Assembly: GCA_934401755.1 (NCBI GenBank)
Contig: CAKRSU010000023.1
Span: 1 to 31,273 of the forward strand
Reading direction: 5' to 3'
From: an uncultured Oxalobacter sp.
Lineage (GTDB): Bacteria > Pseudomonadota > Gammaproteobacteria > Burkholderiales > Burkholderiaceae_D
Length of the DNA stretch: 31,273 nt
Part shown: positions 15,575 to 23,644 of the stretch, in pieces
Layout of the letters: the number at the start of each line of letters is the position of its first letter
Position numbering within the stretch: position 1 is the stretch's first letter
The notes under the pieces: model-generated
The model's input: the letters and a program-made list of their open reading frames with translations, nothing else
Database searches by the model: none
What the model was told of the DNA's origin: nothing
Program-made: the position numbers and the translations under genes

Positions 15575-18409
15575 TTACCAGGAGTAGGAGACGCCTCCAC
15601 CAAATGCGGCATGTCCACTTTCAGAGGAGCCGATCGCGGCTTTAACAACGATGCTATCGTTTATGCGTCCACTTGCCCCGATGGAGAGTGCTTGATAGCC
15701 GTTATAGCTACCGACACCCGCCCCAATGGCGAAGGTTTTACCGGGTTCAACTTGTGGGATGTTGGCCATAGCAGTAACGGATGCAATACCACGGGATGCG
15801 AGTCTTTCAACGTCTTGTAATTGTCCGTAGTTAACCGCATCGTATTTGCTGGTACCGTTTGCAACACCGGTAACTTTGATTGGACCACCAGAGCTATTGG
15901 AGAATCGTGCGCCACTAGAACTCATGGTTAAGCTGTTACCGCCACCAGTTAATCCTGCACTGTTAGCATTGGCCCACATGCCGTTGCCACCTGCTGTCAT
16001 GATGGATGCGCTGTTGTCAGCTAAGGTGACTCTTGAAGCAATACGTTCGTCTCCACTGGTTCCACCACTTAAGATGGTTGTATCGGCACGACTACCATTG
16101 ATATCAAGGCCTGTTTTGGTGCTTGATTTCAGTGCGGCTCTAGTGCCAGAGAGAACCATTTCAGCATTTCCGCTTTGACCGGTAATACCACCTTTCATAT
16201 GGATGCCTTCGTTTCGTCCTAATCCGTTGACAACAACACCATCATCCTTACTGCTGTTGTTGACGGTGATGTCGTTGTAATTGGTACCACTTCCTGCTTT
16301 AATGGTATTGTGATCTGCTGCTTCGATGGTGTTATATCCGCCAGTTCCCGTTGCAGCAATGGTATTGTGACCATTATTAGATGTCACGGTCATGTCGTTG
16401 CCGTTTTCACCATTTTGGATAGAGCTGGTAACGTTACCCGAGCTGTTTGTCCATTGCATGGAGTTGGTGTGTCCTGCTCCTTTGGTTGTTATAACGTTAT
16501 TGCCATCTTCTGCTGCAATGGTGTTATCACCCGTTGTCGCAGTGATGTTATTACCAGTTCCACCGATGATGTCGTTGGTTCTATTGGCATAGATGGTGTT
16601 ATCTTGCCCACTCATCTGGTTACCCCATTTTGTAGTTCCATCAGCACTGGTATATTTACCGTTCGTGATGGTATTGGTTCCATCTGTTAGGGTATTTGCA
16701 TTGCCATTTGCAACAGTTAAGGTATTACCAGTCGAATCATTTTTGATCAAATTTGAACCTGTTGCCATGGAATTACCATTAGCAGCATCGTTGGTAATGG
16801 TACTGGAACCACTTTTCATTTGGTTTTTACCATTATTAGCAGTCATGATGTTGTCGCCATCTGTGGCAGTTACATTATTGTTTTTAGCACTTAAGGTATT
16901 GTCACCATCTGTTGATATAAGGTCATTTCCTTGTTTTCCGCTAATGATATTTTTCTTTTCTGCTGTAAGGTTGTTATTTCCTTCTTTTGCCGTAATATCA
17001 TTATCTTTAGCGATAATCGTGTTCTTAGTGGATGATCCATCAGCTCTACCAATTTGATTTTCATCTCCATTTAAGGTGGTATTGCCAGTTACAGTTAATG
17101 TGCGATCTAGTGTTGTATCTCCCGTGACTTCTAGATTACCAGTTACTGTGGTTCCATCATCTTTATTGACGACAAGACTGTTACCACCTGATCTCAAAGT
17201 GACGTCCCCTGCATTAGCATCTGTACTACCAATAGTAGTATTTGCACTTCCTGTTGCATTGATGTTGGTGGTTCCTGTTATTGTATTGGTTGAGTCACCA
17301 GTAGCAATAATCGTATTTCCTGCATCACTATTGCTGATGGTATTAGTATTTCCTGACGCATTTTTACTGGAAATAGTTGTGCCATTTGTTGTGGTTTCAA
17401 TCTTGGAATTGCCAACTTCTGTAGTAACCTTATTCGCTCCAGTAATAGTAACATCTTCGCCATTAATATTTGTTTCACTGGATATTGATCCAATTGTAGT
17501 TGAATTAGTTCCAGCTAAACTCACGTCTTGACCACCAATTTTGGTCTTTCCTGTACTTCCTGTGTTGATGTTAACAGTTGTATTGCTACCACTACCTGGT
17601 GTTCCTACGCTGCCAATGTCTGCATCGCCTTTAGCAGTTAATTTATTGTCTACAGTTAAGTTCCCATGTAAGTTTGAATTACCATTAACTGTTAATTCTG
17701 TACCTGTAACTTTACCGTTTTTATCAATCCCAGCATTATTAGCAGCATTCGTAAAGCTTTTACCTTTAATTTCGCCGGTAGCAGTTACTGTTCCATTACC
17801 GATAGTAGTAGTATTAGTTCCATCTGTTGATGTGATATTGCCACTTGCATCAATGGTAGTTGCTCCACTGATTGCTCCATCCTTAATGCTTGCAGTTCCA
17901 TCGGTTAATTCAGTACCTTTAATTTGACCAGCAGATTCAACACCATCAGCCCCAGCAGTCAATTTCTTACCAGACACTGTTCCACTTGCAGTAATGTCTG
18001 TTGCTCCAGTAATTGCTCCGTCCTTAATGCTTGCAGTTCCATCGGTTAATTCAGTACCTTTAATTTGACCAGCAGATTCAACACCGTCAGCTCCAGCAGT
18101 CAATTTCTTACCCGTGATATTTGCTTCTGATGTAATGTCTTTTTTTACTTTAAGACTTCCTGCAGATATTTCCGCATCACCATCTGATACGACAAATCCT
18201 TCATTTCTAACAACGAAATTCTTATTTCCTTCAGAATCTACTTCATCTCCATAATTTAGTGCATAAGCATTCCCGGCCGTCAAAGCAGCACCAATTGCTG
18301 TTGCTACGACTAGTTTTGTCCCTGATTTCACTGCAGAGCGAGCCAATTCACTGACCACTTCCAGCATGCCTCGGTCTCGATTAAATACAACCTTATATAT
18401 TCTGTTCAT
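15575..18409 (-). CDS. Trimeric autotransporter adhesin (YadA-like, type Vc)
   Basis: A 944-residue surface adhesin. Residues 1-50 are an extended signal peptide (MNRIYKVVFNRDRGMLEVVSEL, then a hydrophobic core ending AYA). Residues 100-193 contain a 47-residue unit repeated almost exactly (GKKLTAGADGVESAGQIKG...). Residues ~450-715 are a run of short Asn-rich repeats of the form N-x-[ILVM]-[ST]-A with a period near 8-13. VTGVANGTSKYDAVNYGQLQDVE (847-869) is the stalk/neck motif that precedes the anchor. Residues 870-944 are the YadA-type membrane anchor ending in YSW, of which three copies form the pore. The ribosome site AAAGGA precedes the ATG. The 5' leader carries a G9 tract and the putative promoter switch at 18478-18693. 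Confidence 0.95.
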   Translation of the reverse strand: MNRIYKVVFNRDRGMLEVVSELARSAVKSGTKLVVATAIGAALTAGNAYALNYGDEVDSEGNKNFVVRNEGFVVSDGDAEISAGSLKVKKDITSEANITGKKLTAGADGVESAGQIKGTELTDGTASIKDGAITGATDITASGTVSGKKLTAGADGVESAGQIKGTELTDGTASIKDGAISGATTIDASGNITSTDGTNTTTIGNGTVTATGEIKGKSFTNAANNAGIDKNGKVTGTELTVNGNSNLHGNLTVDNKLTAKGDADIGSVGTPGSGSNTTVNINTGSTGKTKIGGQDVSLAGTNSTTIGSISSETNINGEDVTITGANKVTTEVGNSKIETTTNGTTISSKNASGNTNTISNSDAGNTIIATGDSTNTITGTTNINATGSANTTIGSTDANAGDVTLRSGGNSLVVNKDDGTTVTGNLEVTGDTTLDRTLTVTGNTTLNGDENQIGRADGSSTKNTIIAKDNDITAKEGNNNLTAEKKNIISGKQGNDLISTDGDNTLSAKNNNVTATDGDNIMTANNGKNQMKSGSSTITNDAANGNSMATGSNLIKNDSTGNTLTVANGNANTLTDGTNTITNGKYTSADGTTKWGNQMSGQDNTIYANRTNDIIGGTGNNITATTGDNTIAAEDGNNVITTKGAGHTNSMQWTNSSGNVTSSIQNGENGNDMTVTSNNGHNTIAATGTGGYNTIEAADHNTIKAGSGTNYNDITVNNSSKDDGVVVNGLGRNEGIHMKGGITGQSGNAEMVLSGTRAALKSSTKTGLDINGSRADTTILSGGTSGDERIASRVTLADNSASIMTAGGNGMWANANSAGLTGGGNSLTMSSSGARFSNSSGGPIKVTGVANGTSKYDAVNYGQLQDVERLASRGIASVTAMANIPQVEPGKTFAIGAGVGSYNGYQALSIGASGRINDSIVVKAAIGSSESGHAAFGGGVSYSW
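17858..18112 (-). repeat. 141-bp tandem repeat within the adhesin gene
   Basis: Two copies of a 141-bp (47-codon) unit, 18112-17972 and 17971 onward, the second slightly incomplete. They are nearly identical at the DNA level; for example, the same long run occurs from 17881 and from 18022. This implies recent duplication and possible copy-number change by recombination. Confidence 0.9.
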
Positions 18410-18434
18410 TGCTTGTCCTTTTTTCTATTCGCAT

Positions 18435-18443
18435 GGGGGGGGG
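18435..18443. repeat. G9 homopolymer in the adhesin leader
   Basis: Nine consecutive G on the plus strand (C9 in the transcript), 26 bases before the adhesin ATG and downstream of the putative promoter. A run like this is conspicuous in AT-rich DNA and is a classic slipped-strand mispairing site. The true length may vary between cells. Confidence 0.75.
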
Positions 18444-18477
18444 AAAATGCCACCATTGATGATGTTTTTATTCGTCA

Positions 18478-18505
18478 ACATCCATTAATAAGCATTAATG
18501 GATGT
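18478..18505 (+). repeat. Inverted site 2L of switch 2
   Basis: Perfect palindromic arms ACATCCATTAAT and ATTAATGGATGT around AAGC. It contains the core TAATAAGCATTA (18486-18497), which recurs inverted at 18674-18685. It differs from the switch 1 core only at one base (AAGC against AAAC). Confidence 0.82.
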
Positions 18506-18608
18506 TAATAATTGTATCAATATATGAAATATTCATATCCAACTGTATGAATCTAAAAGGAAATTTTTTGATGTATTCGATACATAACATCCTAATATTA
18601 GGTTTAAA

Positions 18609-18636
18609 TTTATAAAATGCTTTTTTAATAAATCAA
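18609..18636 (-). promoter_or_regulatory. Promoter-like sequence inside switch 2, facing the adhesin
   Basis: On the minus strand TTGATT (18636-18631), a 16-base spacer and TATAAA (18614-18609). Transcription would start near 18602 and give a leader of about 190 nt that includes the C9 run. This matches consensus better than the equivalent in switch 1. Confidence 0.5.
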
Positions 18637-18665
18637 TTAAAAACAACAACTTATCTGTGAATTGA

Positions 18666-18693
18666 ATGTCCGCTAATGCTTATTATGAGATGT
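18666..18693 (-). repeat. Inverted site 2R of switch 2
   Basis: Inverted partner of the site at 18478. The core TAATGCTTATTA (18674-18685) is the exact reverse complement of TAATAAGCATTA. The outer part and the sequence to the right (GATGTT...AGG-TGTTGTTTTT) resemble those right of site 1R in direct orientation. Confidence 0.82.
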
Positions 18694-19291
18694 TCAAAAG
18701 GTGTTGTTTTTCTACAAAAAAAGATCAAATTAATACTGATCTAGAATGAATTAGTGACAAATATCACATCAACCATTAATCAATATTTTGGATTTGTCTT
18801 TTTGAACCGTCACTTTGATTTTTTTATCGTCAACAAAAGTATTTTTATTGCCTTGGCATTGAAAGAAATGCATCAAAAATACAACTTAAGTGTTTTTTAT
18901 TTGACGAAATAGAGAAATTTCCTCTATTATTTACCTATTGTTTTCCTATCTTTCCGATAGGAAATAAGAAATTAATAAAAGGAACCGCATAATCAAAAAA
19001 ATAATGCGGAAAGATTACAAATCATTGCATGGTGGGTTAAATGAATATTTTAGAAAAGCAACATGATGTCTTAAAAGACCATCTTGCGCCCACCCTCTCT
19101 TTTCTCCAAACGGTTCTAATGCTTACCGTCATACAGATCAAAACCATTGATTGTCGATGTCAATGGATTGCTGATTGATACCACTTTTCTCCTCTTGTTT
19201 GAGTTGCCCCAAGCAATCGCTTTCGCGAAGAACATGGTTAGACCATGTTCTGAGGAATTCCTACAACAAATACGATTAATAAGGAATGATT
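18694..19291 (+). other. Upstream region of the porin gene
   Basis: About 600 bases between switch 2 and the porin. No secure gene is seen. A 46-codon plus-strand frame (19041-19181) has only a weak GGTGG ribosome site. The porin promoter and a 5' leader should lie here. The last 60 bases carry the stem-loop at 19230-19250. Confidence 0.4.
19230..19250 (+). promoter_or_regulatory. Stem-loop in the porin 5' leader
   Basis: A perfect 9-bp stem, GAACATGGT and ACCATGTTC, around TAG, ending about 42 bases before the porin start and with no T-run. It may affect mRNA stability or be a target of RNA-based control, or it may be a palindromic operator. Confidence 0.5.
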
Positions 19292-20428
19292 ATGATGAAA
19301 AAAACACTTTTAGCTATCGCGCTGTTAGGGTCATTGGGAACATCCTATGCACAAAGCAACGTCACTATTTACGGGGTCTTAGATATTGGTTACATCAAAG
19401 AAAATGGCCGTGACTTGCGTTTAGGTGACAATGAAAACAATGCCATCGGTTTTAAAGGTACTGAGAATCTCGGTAATGGCTATAAAGCTCTCTTTCAATT
19501 AGAAAAACGCTTTGACTTAAATGATGGGACATTGGGTAACACCAATACCGCTGGATATCGAGGAACGAAAGCCGGCAATCAAAAAAGTTTTGAAGGCGGC
19601 GCTAATGTCGGTCTTGCCGGTCCCTTTGGTAAAGCAATTATTGGACGTGTTAATGAATTAACTACCGTTAGCATCAAGAAATTCGATCCTTTTCATCAAG
19701 TTGGGGTCGGCACACAAATTTATTCTCTGCAACGTGCACCTCGAATTGACAATACATTGCTTTATGAATCTCCAAACTGGAATGGATTAAGCTTTGGGAC
19801 TTCCTATTCAGCAGGTGTTAATACCAACAAACAATCTATTGATACCCTTCATTATGGCAATCTTAAAAAATCCAACGCTGATAATGATGGTTACGCTGTT
19901 AATCTGAATTACGACAACGGAACTTTCTTTGCAACGGCAAACTGGTCACGTCTGCCGGATTCCAATCATTCCAGTGTCTGGAATATCGGTTTAGGTTATC
20001 GTATTACGAATACACTGCAATTAACGGCTGCCTACGAAGATACTAACAGTAAAGGATGGAAAGGGAATCTAACCCGTGGCGATCAAGGTCCTTTAACCTA
20101 TCAAAATGATGCGCGATTAGATGGCAGACAGCGTAATTTGTTAATTGGTCTCGCATGGGATGTAGGTCCTGGTACTTTAAATGCCTCGGTACAATGGGAC
20201 CGTTTAAGCAGCGACTATATCAGCAAATACTCTCATAAAGGCATCAATGGCACCGATAATGCTTTTAAGTATGCGCTAGGCTATACCTACAAACTCTCCA
20301 GACGCACTTCACTTTATAGTATTGCTGCCTATACGAACTATGGTAGTGCCGAACAAGGTGAAGCCATCAGCGGTCTTCATAATGATTCTGTAACTGCTTT
20401 GCAACTAGGCATCACGCATAAATTCTAA
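19292..20428 (+). CDS. Gram-negative outer membrane porin
   Basis: A 378-residue trimeric-type general porin (Porin_4 family, as in Burkholderiales). A signal peptide MMKKTLLAIALLGSLGTSYA is followed by QSNVTIYGVLDIGY, the first strand. The body has alternating strands with FKGTENLGNGYKALFQLE and GLAGPFGKAIIGRVN. The last strand ends in LQLGITHKF with a terminal Phe for outer membrane assembly. An upstream ATG at 19286 would add two residues (MI). AGGA lies 6 bases before the ATG at 19292, which is preferred. It is the only clear plus-strand gene here and has its own terminator. Confidence 0.94.
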   Translation: MMKKTLLAIALLGSLGTSYAQSNVTIYGVLDIGYIKENGRDLRLGDNENNAIGFKGTENLGNGYKALFQLEKRFDLNDGTLGNTNTAGYRGTKAGNQKSFEGGANVGLAGPFGKAIIGRVNELTTVSIKKFDPFHQVGVGTQIYSLQRAPRIDNTLLYESPNWNGLSFGTSYSAGVNTNKQSIDTLHYGNLKKSNADNDGYAVNLNYDNGTFFATANWSRLPDSNHSSVWNIGLGYRITNTLQLTAAYEDTNSKGWKGNLTRGDQGPLTYQNDARLDGRQRNLLIGLAWDVGPGTLNASVQWDRLSSDYISKYSHKGINGTDNAFKYALGYTYKLSRRTSLYSIAAYTNYGSAEQGEAISGLHNDSVTALQLGITHKF

Positions 20429-20446
20429 ATTTAATCCAATATCATT

Positions 20447-20479
20447 AAGGCGATGAATTCGAATTTCATCGCCTTTTTT
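20447..20479 (+). terminator. Rho-independent terminator after the porin
   Basis: GGCGATGAA and TTCATCGCC form a perfect stem followed by T6, 20 bases after the porin stop. It separates the porin from the convergent cupin gene. Confidence 0.92.
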
Positions 20480-20656
20480 ATGAATTACTCAACGAGTCAT
20501 TTTTGTTTAGACATCAAGATCAACACTCAAAACAAACAAATAGAAGCGCTTCGATTCCCGATCAATCTTTTCGCTTATTTGATTTTTCAAGGATATAACG
20601 GATTTTCCTTGATAATTTTTGACTCATATCGAATCAATATCACTCAATGAATCTTT

Positions 20657-21262
20657 TCACGCATACTGAGAAAGCGTTATCACATCATCCCCACTCCACG
20701 TGTACATCGCAAGAAGGGGTTCATTACTGGTTCGCATTGCATGAATCGCATTAGACGGATGCAAAATAAATGTCCCTGGCTTATGCGGCGTTGTTTTACC
20801 TTCAAGCATCCATTCGGCTGTTCCTGAAAGAACATAATAAAGTTCAATCGCTGGATGCCGATGGGCCGGATAAAAACTATTAGGTGCAATTAACGTAAAC
20901 CCAAAACAAAAATGATCACACCGATAAGGCGCTTCTGGCCCAATAATTTCTCCCCAAGCCATTTTAAGGCCAAGATCCGGCATATCTTCGCGCAACGAAT
21001 AATTATATTTCCAAGGTAAATTGGGTAATGATGAGGCTAATACTTCTAATAACGGCTGGGTTTTTGGACTCCCATATTTTAATGATTCCTCAATAAATGC
21101 CGTAATCGGGAAATGACTCTTTGTAAAATCTTGAGTGGGTTTCGGAATCACTAAATCCAACATCTTGGCGGCTTCTTCACCAATTGCATCCTTTTTCGCA
21201 GCACGTCCAGAAAGCACCAAACGCGCGGCCTTAATCACATTCTCAATGGCACGATCTTCCAT
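20657..21262 (-). CDS. DMSP-lyase-like cupin (DddL/DddQ family)
   Basis: A 201-residue cytoplasmic cupin. The C-terminal part carries YPAHRHPAIELYYVLSG (131-147), with His134, His136 and Glu140 as likely metal ligands, and SNAIHAMRT with His174. The closing EPLLAMYTWSGDD is typical of dimethylsulfoniopropionate lyases. The N-terminal helical half (WKYNYSLREDMPDLGLKMAW) also fits that family. DMSP lyases release dimethyl sulfide and acrylate, but some homologues act on other substrates, so the reaction is inferred. It starts 9 bases after the methyltransferase stop and is the last gene of metY-methyltransferase-cupin. Confidence 0.8.
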   Translation of the reverse strand: MEDRAIENVIKAARLVLSGRAAKKDAIGEEAAKMLDLVIPKPTQDFTKSHFPITAFIEESLKYGSPKTQPLLEVLASSLPNLPWKYNYSLREDMPDLGLKMAWGEIIGPEAPYRCDHFCFGFTLIAPNSFYPAHRHPAIELYYVLSGTAEWMLEGKTTPHKPGTFILHPSNAIHAMRTSNEPLLAMYTWSGDDVITLSQYA

Positions 21263-21271
21263 AATACTTCT

Positions 21272-22225
21272 TTATGCTTTTTGTGAAGATTTTAAAACCG
21301 CAACCGTATGCCCAATAACAGTACCTTGTTGCCAAGCCGCTAACGCTTGGGTTGCGGACAATTGTTTAGGCGCCAATAACTTTTCTAATTCCAACGCATG
21401 AATCCCAGATGTTTTAACATCAAGATTGGCAAATGCCGCTTGTAAATCCGATACCCGATAAAAATGAAAGGGCCCTAATCCTTCTTTTTCTTGTTGCGCA
21501 TAACCCGTTAAAACATCTTCTGCTTCCGCCTGAATTTTCCAAGTATAGGTAAATATTTCAGCTTGATAGCCAGCAAGTTGCCCCAACTTTTTGAAAACGT
21601 GTAAGGGCACACGCGCGCCTAATGTGGAATAAACCGCGCCTTGATCCGTTAAGTATGCTTTTGCTTGAACAAGTGCTAGATAATGTAAATCCAACATATG
21701 TTCATGAACCAAAGCAGGAATCACTTCTTGGCGTTTTTCAAGAAAATGACCACTATTGCGACTATCATTAATCGCAGTATCCGCGGCTAATGGGACATTC
21801 GGTAAATTTTCATAAATGACATCGTAACGCGGTTTGCCCTTTAAAGGAGAAAGCAAATCCCCAGCACCATATTCCAAGATAGCTTGATTTTTAAGATTAA
21901 GGCGAATATTGCGTTTTGCAGTCGCCACAACATCTTGTTGTAAATCCGTAAATCCTAATCGGTGAGCGCCTAATAATTCGGCGGCTGCCAGTACATCCAA
22001 GCCGGATCCTGTACCAATCGAGCAAAAAGAAGAAATTGCGTGACCGGTTTGCTGACGAATTAACTTGAAAGCTGGCGCCGCAATATAGGCCACCCAATCT
22101 CGACTAAGGTCATCAGTAATCGGCAAATAAGCATGATTGGAGACTTCAATATCTAATGTTTCAGCAATATTTTTAGGAGAATCCTGCAAGTTTAAATAAC
22201 GTCTTGTCTCAACTTGTATCTGCAT
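21272..22225 (-). CDS. SAM-dependent methyltransferase of unknown substrate
   Basis: A 317-residue class I methyltransferase. The SAM-binding motif I is FCSIGTGSGLDVLAAAELLG (67-86), acidic motif II is GFTDLQQD (91-98), and DVIYENLPNVP (135-145) is in the place of the (N/D)PP(Y/F)-like motif. The C-terminal ~150 residues match nothing I recognise. The ATG lies 2 bases after the metY stop, and the ribosome site AAAGGA is inside the end of metY, so translation is probably coupled. Its place between a sulfhydrylase and a DMSP-lyase-like cupin suggests a small sulfur compound as substrate or product. NLPNVP also leaves amide or amine targets possible. Confidence 0.75.
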   Translation of the reverse strand: MQIQVETRRYLNLQDSPKNIAETLDIEVSNHAYLPITDDLSRDWVAYIAAPAFKLIRQQTGHAISSFCSIGTGSGLDVLAAAELLGAHRLGFTDLQQDVVATAKRNIRLNLKNQAILEYGAGDLLSPLKGKPRYDVIYENLPNVPLAADTAINDSRNSGHFLEKRQEVIPALVHEHMLDLHYLALVQAKAYLTDQGAVYSTLGARVPLHVFKKLGQLAGYQAEIFTYTWKIQAEAEDVLTGYAQQEKEGLGPFHFYRVSDLQAAFANLDVKTSGIHALELEKLLAPKQLSATQALAAWQQGTVIGHTVAVLKSSQKA

Positions 22226-22227
22226 TT

Positions 22228-23550
22228 TTAATTTCCTTTTGCAACACGCAATGCTTGTTCAAAATCGTTGATAATATCGGCAGCATCTTCAATGCCCACG
22301 GAAACACGAATCATATCGTCTGGGATCCCCGCTGCTAATCGTTCTTCATGAGATAACTGAGCATGGGTACTTGATGCAGGATGCAATACCATCGTTCGAG
22401 TATCGCCAACATGAACCACCAATGACGCAATTTTCAGGGCTTTAATAAAAGGACGAATCGCATCAATTCCCCCTGTTAAGCCAAAAGTCAGCACACCGCT
22501 AGCGCCTTTTCCAGCGAAATATTTTTGGACACGTTCATAATTTTGATTGCTCTTTAACCCGGGATAAGAAACCCAGCTAACTTGCGGATGCTTTTCAAGA
22601 TATTCGGCTAATGCCAATGCATTTTGACTATGTTGCGACATTCTAAGATGTAAGGTTTCTAATCCTAAATTCAGCAAAAAAACATTAAAAGGGCTCGGCG
22701 TTACCCCGAAGTCACGTAAAAATTGAGCCTTCCCTTTATTAATAAAGGCTGTTTTGCCAAATTGATGCCAGTATGATGTATTGGCATAAAGGGGATCTGG
22801 ATTAACAAAATCTGGAAACTTGCCATTATTCCAATTGTAAGTGCCGCCATCGACAACAACCCCACCTAAAGAAGTCGCATGCCCGCCCATATATTTGGTC
22901 GCAGAATGAACAACAATATTAGCGCCATGTTTTAGCGGATTGCATAAATATGGTGTCGCTAACGTATTATCGACAACAAATGGCACATCAAATGCTTTAG
23001 CCAAAGTCGATAACTTATCAAAATCCAAAATATTTAAAGCAGGATTACCAATTGTTTCTCCAAATAATAATTTGGTATTTGGACGAAAAGCTTGACGCAA
23101 TACGTCAATGGAGTCTTCCGGATCAATAAATGTTGTCTCAATCCCCAAATTTTTCAGACGCGTTCCAAATAGAACATAAGATCCCCCATAAACCGTTTTA
23201 GAGACAACCGCATGATCCCCTGCTTTAAGAAGATTGGAAACGGCGAGTAACACCGCAGATTGTCCCGTCGAAGTCGCAATCGCGCCTACCCCGCCTTCAA
23301 GCAAAGCCACTTTATTTTCAAAGGCAGTAAACGTCGGATTGCCTGTTCTGCCATATTTGTATCCCGATTCTTCTAACGAAAATAAGCGTCCGACATGATC
23401 GACATCTTCAAATTTATAAGAAACGGTTTGATAAATGGGAAGAATTCGCGATCCGCCAACTTCCGGGACAAAGCCAGCTTGTACGCACTGAGTCCCAACT
23501 TGCCAAGTTGATTGGTCATTCACGGAGAAAGTATCTGCTGTATGAGTCAT
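22228..23550 (-). CDS. metY: O-acetylhomoserine sulfhydrylase (aminocarboxypropyltransferase)
   Basis: Joins O-acetylhomoserine with sulfide (or methanethiol) to give homocysteine (or methionine). The 440-residue PLP protein belongs to the Cys/Met metabolism family. It has YGRTGNPT near residue 66, SGQSA-type PLP contacts (ATSTGQSAVLLA), FVVDNTLATPYLCNP, and the PLP lysine in HSATKYMGGHA. The length (>420) and the GVTPSPFNVFLLNLGLETLHLRM insert region fit MetY rather than MetB/MetC. Three ATGs in a row occur at 23556, 23553 and 23550. The third is chosen because AGGA is 6 bases before it. It begins 94 bases after the binding-protein gene and is tightly coupled to the methyltransferase. Confidence 0.93.
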   Translation of the reverse strand: MTHTADTFSVNDQSTWQVGTQCVQAGFVPEVGGSRILPIYQTVSYKFEDVDHVGRLFSLEESGYKYGRTGNPTFTAFENKVALLEGGVGAIATSTGQSAVLLAVSNLLKAGDHAVVSKTVYGGSYVLFGTRLKNLGIETTFIDPEDSIDVLRQAFRPNTKLLFGETIGNPALNILDFDKLSTLAKAFDVPFVVDNTLATPYLCNPLKHGANIVVHSATKYMGGHATSLGGVVVDGGTYNWNNGKFPDFVNPDPLYANTSYWHQFGKTAFINKGKAQFLRDFGVTPSPFNVFLLNLGLETLHLRMSQHSQNALALAEYLEKHPQVSWVSYPGLKSNQNYERVQKYFAGKGASGVLTFGLTGGIDAIRPFIKALKIASLVVHVGDTRTMVLHPASSTHAQLSHEERLAAGIPDDMIRVSVGIEDAADIINDFEQALRVAKGN

Positions 23551-23644
23551 CATCATTCCTTTTGAGTCAGTTATTTATCCATTTCATTATTGGTTAAAGA
23601 TGAAATTTTTTAATGAGTATGCTTTGTCACACTTTTCATGATTT

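Larger units (their letters stand above)
18478..18693. other. Putative invertible promoter segment (switch 2), predicted ON
   Basis: Two inverted 28-bp near-palindromic sites (18478-18505 and 18666-18693) bound an AT-rich segment upstream of the trimeric adhesin. Core-to-core offset is exactly 188 bp, as in switch 1, yet the interior is in the opposite orientation relative to that locus. The promoter-like pair inside (18636-18609) points toward the adhesin. A third partial palindrome (CCTAATATTAGG) lies near 18590-18601. Confidence 0.65.

Noticed and set aside
16593..17531. Long plus-strand frames opposite the adhesin
   Set aside because: They are antisense shadows of a low-complexity repetitive gene, with hydrophobic repetitive text and no ribosome sites.
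18478..18693. CRISPR repeats
   Set aside because: There are only two inverted copies per locus and no regular spacers.
19041..19181. 46-codon frame in the porin leader
   Set aside because: The ribosome site is weak and the protein has no recognisable features. It may be a leader peptide, but nothing supports that.
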